From the NCBI GenBank assembly GCA_029204225.1, contig CM055097.1, positions 40,428,920-40,492,919 on the forward strand: a DNA stretch of 64,000 nt, given 5' to 3'. Under the pieces are notes generated by a model that saw only the letters and a program-made list of their open reading frames with translations, was not told the origin of the DNA and did no database searches. This stretch comes from Diphasiastrum complanatum. Its lineage: Eukaryota; Streptophyta; Lycopodiopsida; Lycopodiales; Lycopodiaceae. Made by a program: the position numbers and the translations under genes. This document shows positions 58,142 to 64,000 of this stretch, one piece after another; the first letter of the stretch is position 1, and each line of letters starts with the position of its first letter.

Positions 58142-58440
58142 GTTCTTGTGATGGTTAGATATATGAGTTAACCAACTAGCTTCCTATAGAGAATAATTTT
58201 CTTGAATGGTTTTTCATTACCTCCTATAGTGAGCTTTACATTTGACTCCATAGGTGTATCACAAGACTTAGCATCTACCATATGAAATGTTTTTAGAATA
58301 GAATTAGCATACTTCTCTTGACAAATGAAGGTAGATTGAAAATATCTAAATACTTCTATCCCCAAGATATAATGCAAAAGACCAAGATCATGCACCTCAA
58401 ACTCCTTCCTGAGTGCAATCTTGATATCAACAATATCTTG
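58142..58440 (-). pseudogene. Copia reverse transcriptase fragment
   Basis: The minus-strand frame (75 codons from 58395, extendable to about 58440) reads HDLGLLHYILGIEVFR and CQEKYANSILKTFHM, the thumb-side end of copia RT. It has no adjoining element of its own and is wedged between two LTRs. Confidence 0.8.
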
Positions 58441-58449
58441 ATTAAGTCT

Positions 58450-59255
58450 CTAAAAGACTAAGCTAGAATGCTCAAGAGAGTTCAAGCTTGAAAGCTTGAT
58501 AGAGAGCTAACAACAATACTTTCTGATTGTGAACAATCTGCTTGATGAGAGCGTAGGAAGCGTCGTGTAATAACACTCAACTCCTTCACAATTCACAAAG
58601 TTGATTTAGGTAATTGATGAGATGTATGAATAGCTAATTTATACTGAGTGTTTAGGTCTTCAAATGCGATTGTCAATTGGTAGAGTCCGCTGGCATTCAT
58701 CCAGTTCCTTTTCAGAAATTGATTGCTGATAAGTGGTGACAATTGGCCGTAAGCAGTCCGTCTGGCTAAATGAACTAAAACTGTCACTCTACATAAATGA
58801 ACGTAAATTGCCACAGGCAAAAAATGTGACACTACATTTTTACTCCTGATTTTTGATAGGCGAAAAATACAAAAAAGGTGACACTATATTTTTGCATGTA
58901 ATTTCTGACAAGCGAAGACGACACTGTATTTTTACACGTAATTCTTGACAGGCAAAAAATGCGAAAAAGATGACATAACTACATTTTTACCCGTAATTTC
59001 TAACAAGCGACAGTGTCGCAAAAAGACAAAAAAGATGACACTATATTTTTACTCGTAATTCCTGATAGGCGACATTGTCAGGATTGTAGAGAGAGAAAAT
59101 GTGACACTATTGTCAAACTCCGTCTATTTCTGCAAACTGTGTAGAAACACTTGTAATTTTGCAGACTGTATAAAAACACGAAAAAATTCACAAAACTGGA
59201 TAAACAATGCGGATTAACACTGATTAGTTGATTAGTAGGAAGGAGAATAATCCAA
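58450..59255 (-). repeat. Copia-4 3' LTR (U3 and R, truncated)
   Basis: On the minus strand it begins TGTTGGATTATTCTCC, similar to LTR-B. A TATAAAT lies near 58640-58646, and the tandem array at 58828-59082 lies upstream of it, within U3. The left end is approximate because an RT fragment abuts it. Confidence 0.7.
58828..59082 (-). repeat. Tandem array of about five 40-65-bp units in U3
   Basis: Units start GACACTxxATTTTTxC at 58828 and repeat about five times, each ending in a (T/G)GACA(G/A)GCGAAAAA-like stretch. Unit lengths vary by insertions of AAAATGCGAAAAAGAT-type sequence. A single unit of the same sequence lies in LTR-A (about 24575-24625) and LTR-B. Repeats upstream of a TATA box are typical retroelement enhancers. 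Confidence 0.8.
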
Positions 59256-59843
59256 CACTCCCCCTTGATTTGAATCCTTGAATGACTTGACCTTCAAACT
59301 TAGTTCTACACAGAACCTTTTGTGCAATTCCAAGCTTAATACTTTGGTAAAAATATATGTTGTCATATCTTGCGTTCTACAGTATTGCAAGTCTACCTCC
59401 TTGTTGAGAAATTTTCTTTTGATGAAGTAATACTTAATTTCAATGTGCTTACTCCTGGAATGAAACTTAGGGTTGGCTGATAAAGCAATGGCACTTTGAT
59501 TATCACAAAATAATGTCTTCAGAGCATATTGATTCAGATCGATATCTGAGAGTAAGTTCCTCAACCAAATTGCTTCCTTTGTAGCTTGAGAGGCTGCGAT
59601 ATACTTTGATTCAGTGGAAGATAGAGCTATCGAAGATTGCTTGCGACTGTTCTAGGAAATTGGACCATTGTTGAGGAAGAATGTAAATCTGGAAGTGGAT
59701 TTACGAGTGTCTACATCTCTTGCCCAACTTGCATCTGTGTAACCACTGAGTAAATTGAGTTTGTCGTTCTGAACTACTCCATAACAAATGCAAAAGTCCA
59801 TAGTAGCTCGAAGATATCTCATGAATCTGATAAGAGCCTTCAA
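59232..59843 (-). pseudogene. Copia-4 RNase H
   Basis: Frame 59652-59843 carries LSGYTDASWARDVDTRKSTSRF, the copia segment that holds the first RNase H aspartate. Frame 59232-59564 carries CDNQSAIALSANPKFHSRSKHIEIKY. A stop and frame break separate them near 59640. Confidence 0.9.
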
Positions 59844-59924
59844 TGTGTTAAACTAGGGTTAGTCATAAAATGACTGAGAGAGCATCTGCATTGTATTTGA
59901 CTTTGAAAATCCATTTGCAATCAA

Positions 59925-61145
59925 CTACGTCTCTACTAGCTGGTAATTCGACAATTGTCCATGTATGGTTCTTGATAAGAGATGAATATTTTTTTTCCAT
60001 AGCTTCTTTCCAGATATCTGAATCAGGTTGACTAAGTGCCTCTTGGACAGACGCCAGTTCCTGAACAAGATTGGTTGCAGACTCGTCGATATACTTGTGA
60101 GGTGGTCTGCTATCTCTTGAGGATCTTCTGGGTAATTGAGGAAGTTGATCATTTTCATCATACTGTAGTTGCTGAACTGCAACACCATCATCTTCTAATT
60201 TGTCGTTGATTTGTTATTTGTCAAAAGTAGATGAACTTGGTCCTTCAATGGGAATAGTCGACTGAGGAACTGGAAAGCTCAATATGTCAGGAGAATCTGA
60301 CAAGTCGGCTGGATGGACTGTGCCTTTGCCCTTGAGGTCTTGAAACTGATCTTCGATGAAGATGACATCCCGGCTAGTGAATATCTTCGACTCAATGGGA
60401 TCGAACAACTTGTAGGCTTGATTTGAGGTAGTGTAGTTGATGAAAATACATTTGATACTCTGAAAGTCGAGTTTTTTCCTGAGATCATGAGGAATCTACG
60501 CATAAGCAGTACATCCAAAAACTCGTAAGTTTGATAATGAAGGTTTGATATCCATTCAAACTTCGAATGGTGTTTTGTCTGAGAGACTTTAGTAGGACAT
60601 CTATTCTGAATATAGGTTGCAGTTGAAACAGCTTCAGCCTAGAAGGACTTCGGAAGTGTCGCATGTGATAACATGCACTTTGCCTATTCGACTAAGGTTC
60701 TGTTCTTTCTCTCAACAAGACCATTTGACTGAGGCAAATAAGAGGTCATGTATTGTTGCTCAATGTCGTTGTTAAGGCGTACTCCTTGAGTTTGGTGGAG
60801 ATGTATTCGCCCCTGTTATCTGACCTTAGTGCTTTGATTCATTTGCCAGTTTGATTTTCTGCATGCTCTTTGAATTGTCTAAACTTGATGAAAGCTTCAG
60901 ATTTCTATTTAATGAAGTAAATAGCTGTTCTTCTGGAGAATTCATCAATAAAGGTAATGAAGTACTTTGCATCTAGCAATGAAGGAGTTTGCATAGGTCC
61001 ACATATATCTATATGGACAACATCTAACAGACCTTTGCTGCATGCCTATGACTCGATCTAAAAGGAGATCGACTTTACCAGAAAGATAGTCGAGATCAAG
61101 TACCATGGATTGTCTGGACATGTTCAAAACAGATGCATAATTCAA
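59925..61145 (-). pseudogene. Copia-4 integrase and linker, heavily broken
   Basis: Frames 60214-60408 (SRDVIFIEDQFQD) and 60279-60518 give the integrase C-terminus. 60945-61145 ends near the pre-integrase and zinc region. Translation of the plus strand between 60540 and 60940 in three frames gives scattered integrase matches (for example near 60810-60850 the GDNRGEY-type region) but with several stops. No intact catalytic core remains. Confidence 0.65.
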
Positions 61146-61418
61146 GTGTCCTAAGCGATGATGCCATAGTAATGCTTTATTGACAAGAACAGAGGTTTTC
61201 AGGGCTTGACTAGAATCAAACTAACAATGATCCAACATATAAAAGTATCCATGCCTCTTGCCGAGTGTAAGGATCTTGTTACTCCTATCAATAATTTTGC
61301 ATTGATCAGATTTGAATTCTACCTTATGACCTAAATCTATAATTCTACTTACTAATAACAGATTTGTAGAGAGTTTAGGAACATATAAAACCTTTGATAG
61401 TAGTTTGAATTGATCATG

Positions 61419-61811
61419 CTAGAATCGCAATCTTATAGTACCTTCACCTTCAATAGTGTGAGTACTATTGTCACCAAGATGAACAAATTTCTTCATGTTG
61501 TAAGACATGTAGGAGTTGAAAATCTCACGTTCATTGCTCATGTGTTGAGTTGCTTCAAAATCAAGAAACCAGGAATCATCCAAAAATGCGCTTTGGTCTT
61601 TGACCATAAATGTGTCTTCGTCCACTTTGACCTGGGGAGATGATGAAACTGTGTTTGCTTGTTGATCATGTTGCTTGGTTGCATTCTTCGCTTGGAGAAT
61701 TCGGCAATCCTTGATCTCATGGTTATTGCGCCTGCAATACCTACAAAACATTTTCTTCTTTGACTGTGGATTTGATGATTGTCCTTGATTTTGAGTCGAC
61801 TTTTGATTCAT
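61419..61811 (-). pseudogene. Copia-4 zinc knuckle and mutated protease
   Basis: The knuckle CRYCRRNNHEIKDC (C23, C26, H31, C36) is canonical. The protease site, normally W-x-x-D-S-G-A-T, reads WFLDFEATQHM (residues 81-91): the catalytic aspartate D84 is kept, but the following serine-glycine is phenylalanine-glutamate. The protease is therefore probably inactive. Confidence 0.85.
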
Positions 61812-61901
61812 TGCAGCCTTCTTGGAGCTTTTCTGCTTCTGTCGCTTAGAGCCTTTGTTGACATATAGAGCATGCGACGAAGAGGTAGTAGACGAAATGT
61901 C

Positions 61902-62102
61902 CTAACTTCTTTGATTGTCTTCTTGTAGCAACATAGTGATAACTCTGGTAGGAGTTAAATATGAGTGTGTCATGATGATCATCACCCAATTCTCATATGT
62001 AGAGGGAAAGCTTGAAAGCAATGTCATAATTGTGTCTTGATTGTCTATGACTGATCCGACAATGGCCATCTGTTGCAAGAGATTCTTAAACTGGTTCACC
62101 AT
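61902..62102 (-). pseudogene. Copia-4 Gag fragment
   Basis: The 66-codon frame has the Gag core MTLLSSFPSTYENWVMII and TRVITMLLQE, matching the fragment at 38806-39081. The Gag start toward 62250 is broken. Confidence 0.8.
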
Positions 62103-62382
62103 TTGACATCTTGAGTGTGAAGAATTTCCTTCATAGATGTAACTTCGTAGATGACGCTAAGATGTAGTGATGACAACAATAGGAAATCAATTCTTTGATA
62201 CTGAAAGAATGAAAGGAACTGAAGAATATGATATGATCAATTTGATATCGTGAAAGATATCAAGTTTTAGAGCTTTTCGCTCTGATATCGAAACAATATT
62301 AGGCCCTGATAGAGATCACAAGTATGATATTGTGACGGTTCAGATAAAGAAGTAGTGATCTAGCATTGGTACTATGATGGTA

Positions 62383-62440
62383 TGTTCTGATACCATGTAG
62401 GTATGCTTTGATATCATGTTAGAATGCTCTGATACCATGT
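62383..62440 (-). repeat. Three tandem 21-bp copies around the Copia-4 primer-binding site
   Basis: Bases starting at 62383, 62404 and 62425 read TGTTCTGATACCATGT, TGCTTTGATATCATGT and TGCTCTGATACCATGT, exactly 21 bases apart. Only the last is next to the LTR, with a perfect minus-strand TGGTATCAGAGC (62426-62437). A weaker fourth match lies near 62280. Confidence 0.9.
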
Positions 62441-62574
62441 CAGAAATAGGTGAGTAAGGGATAGCGGAAACTTCCTACTTCCAATGCATGACTATGCCTA
62501 TCAAAAATTGAACAAAGCAATAATGATGGAAATCACGTTTAATCTTTAGCAACTTACTTTGAAATCGCTAGATA

Positions 62575-63126
62575 CTAAGTGATTACATAGCCAAACATAA
62601 AGTATTGAATTCTCAGACAATTTCTATCAGTTACAAAAGCAATAAAGAGATGCATGCATTCTGACACAAACTGAACGTAATAAAAAGATAGTTCCTTAAT
62701 GCTTTCATCAATACATGCTAACTCATCATTGCATGCTTTAACTCTCAAAACAAAAGCATGATCACTTTCATCCTTCTTTTGCATACATTGAAAGATTTTC
62801 CTCCTAAGGGTAAGTACCCTTGATGTAGACTTGGACTCATAAATCTTCTTCAAAGCTTCCCAAGCCTCACTTGATGAAGTACACTTACCACCTTCCTTGA
62901 GAAGTTCATTTGTAACATTCATCTTGATCACATGAAGAGCTTTCTTTGCCCTCCTATCATACCTCAATTGTTTTTGAGGTGCCAAAGGTATTTCCTCCAC
63001 ACCTACAACAATATCCATTAACTCATATATCTCAAGGAGAGACTCCATTCTCACCTTCCAAGTAGAATAGTTGCTTGAGGTAAGCCTGTCATTGCTTTCC
63101 AAAATGAAGCCTCCATTTGTAGCCAT
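62575..63126 (-). pseudogene. Copia-5 Gag, truncated
   Basis: From ATG at 63126 the frame reads a Gag N-terminus (ESNDRLTSSNYSTWKVRMES, KIYESKSTSRVLTLRRKIF) very similar to Copia-2 Gag. After IDESIKE near 62695 the sequence changes abruptly to that of the Copia-4 LTR remnant, so the last part of the frame is not Gag. Confidence 0.9.
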
Positions 63127-63692
<566 letters not shown>

Positions 63693-64000
63693 TCGAACAC
63701 ACTTGAATCGATAATTGTCAAACCTATTGTCGAAGCTGCTATCAAGTCGACTATCAACTTTGGCTTGACTGTTGATTGTCAATTTAACCATCTATCTTCA
63801 TGCCTCTGTGATTTTCGCAAAATTTCCAACAAAACATACTCTACCCAATAGTGACTGCTAATAGCATGTAGTGCCTTGATCCAAGTTGTAAATCCATCGC
63901 TTAAGCATTCTTGTAATTATACTGCTATCATGTATAAATGTTCAATAACACATCAATGTATTAATTGATAAAAAACAGATAATTAGATAATCTATGAATC
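63693..64000. other. Intergenic, nothing recognised
   Basis: AT-rich sequence to the end of the window, with no repeat or frame of note. Confidence 0.5.

Larger units (their letters stand above)
58450..62694 (-). mobile_element. Copia-4: decayed minus-strand copia element
   Basis: Order on the minus strand: partial 5' LTR (62438-62694), primer-binding site (62426-62437), Gag, protease, integrase, RNase H, then a 3' LTR (about 58450-59255) after a polypurine tract (minus TCAAGGGGGAG at 59256-59266). The RT core is largely missing between about 59850 and 59930. Both LTRs are truncated at opposite ends, so they do not overlap enough to align. The 5' LTR is cut at 62694 by a Copia-2-like fragment. 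Confidence 0.85.

Overview
This is nuclear DNA of a land plant, most likely a seed plant with a repeat-rich genome. The evidence is one intact, intron-rich CDC48-type AAA+ ATPase gene with plant-like sequence, surrounded by Ty1/copia and Ty3/gypsy LTR retrotransposons primed by initiator tRNA-Met, plus long CT, CA and TA microsatellites. Nothing bacterial, viral-episomal or organellar was recognised, and the species cannot be named from the sequence.

Layout. 1-2.7 kb: intergenic, with an 88-bp tandem duplication. 2.7-8.2 kb: a decayed gypsy element on the minus strand. 9.2-20.6 kb: a nested pair of copia elements, both minus strand. Copia-1 (9218-20637, target duplication CTCCA) interrupts an exon of a Ulp1-type cysteine protease-like gene on the plus strand, and Copia-2 (12725-18488, target duplication TCATT) is inserted inside Copia-1. 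20.6-23.3 kb: the 3' end of the Ulp1-like gene and unrecognised, partly frameshifted gene pieces on both strands. 24.0-25.3 kb: a dense array of CACGTG/CATGTG sites followed by a TATA box, then an LTR with a primer-binding site. 26-28.7 kb: a degenerate telomere-like minisatellite, long microsatellites and a solo LTR (28034-28693, target duplication TTATG). 28.7-34.4 kb: nothing identified with confidence. 34.4-39.1 kb: a mosaic of LTR pieces, including two LTRs facing away from each other with their U3 ends adjacent. 39.1-40.0 kb: microsatellites.

41.7-53.7 kb: the CDC48 gene on the minus strand. Nine exons encode 810 residues, and its first intron is about 8.5 kb long and contains a degraded copia element and an old repeat family. 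54-55.5 kb: the upstream region with three perfect hairpins. 55.1-63.7 kb: a second stack of decayed copia elements.

The only complete, apparently functional host gene is CDC48. The retroelement genes form Gag, protease, integrase, reverse transcriptase and RNase H sets, but every copy carries stops, frameshifts, deletions or lost catalytic residues, so none looks autonomous. The most unusual observations are: a 10-bp palindrome, CACACGTGTG, present at least eight times and at a near-fixed position in several LTRs; a Copia-2 open frame in which reverse transcriptase is replaced by about 300 residues of unrecognised sequence; a triplicated primer-binding site; and a tandem repeat within U3 that varies in copy number between LTRs.
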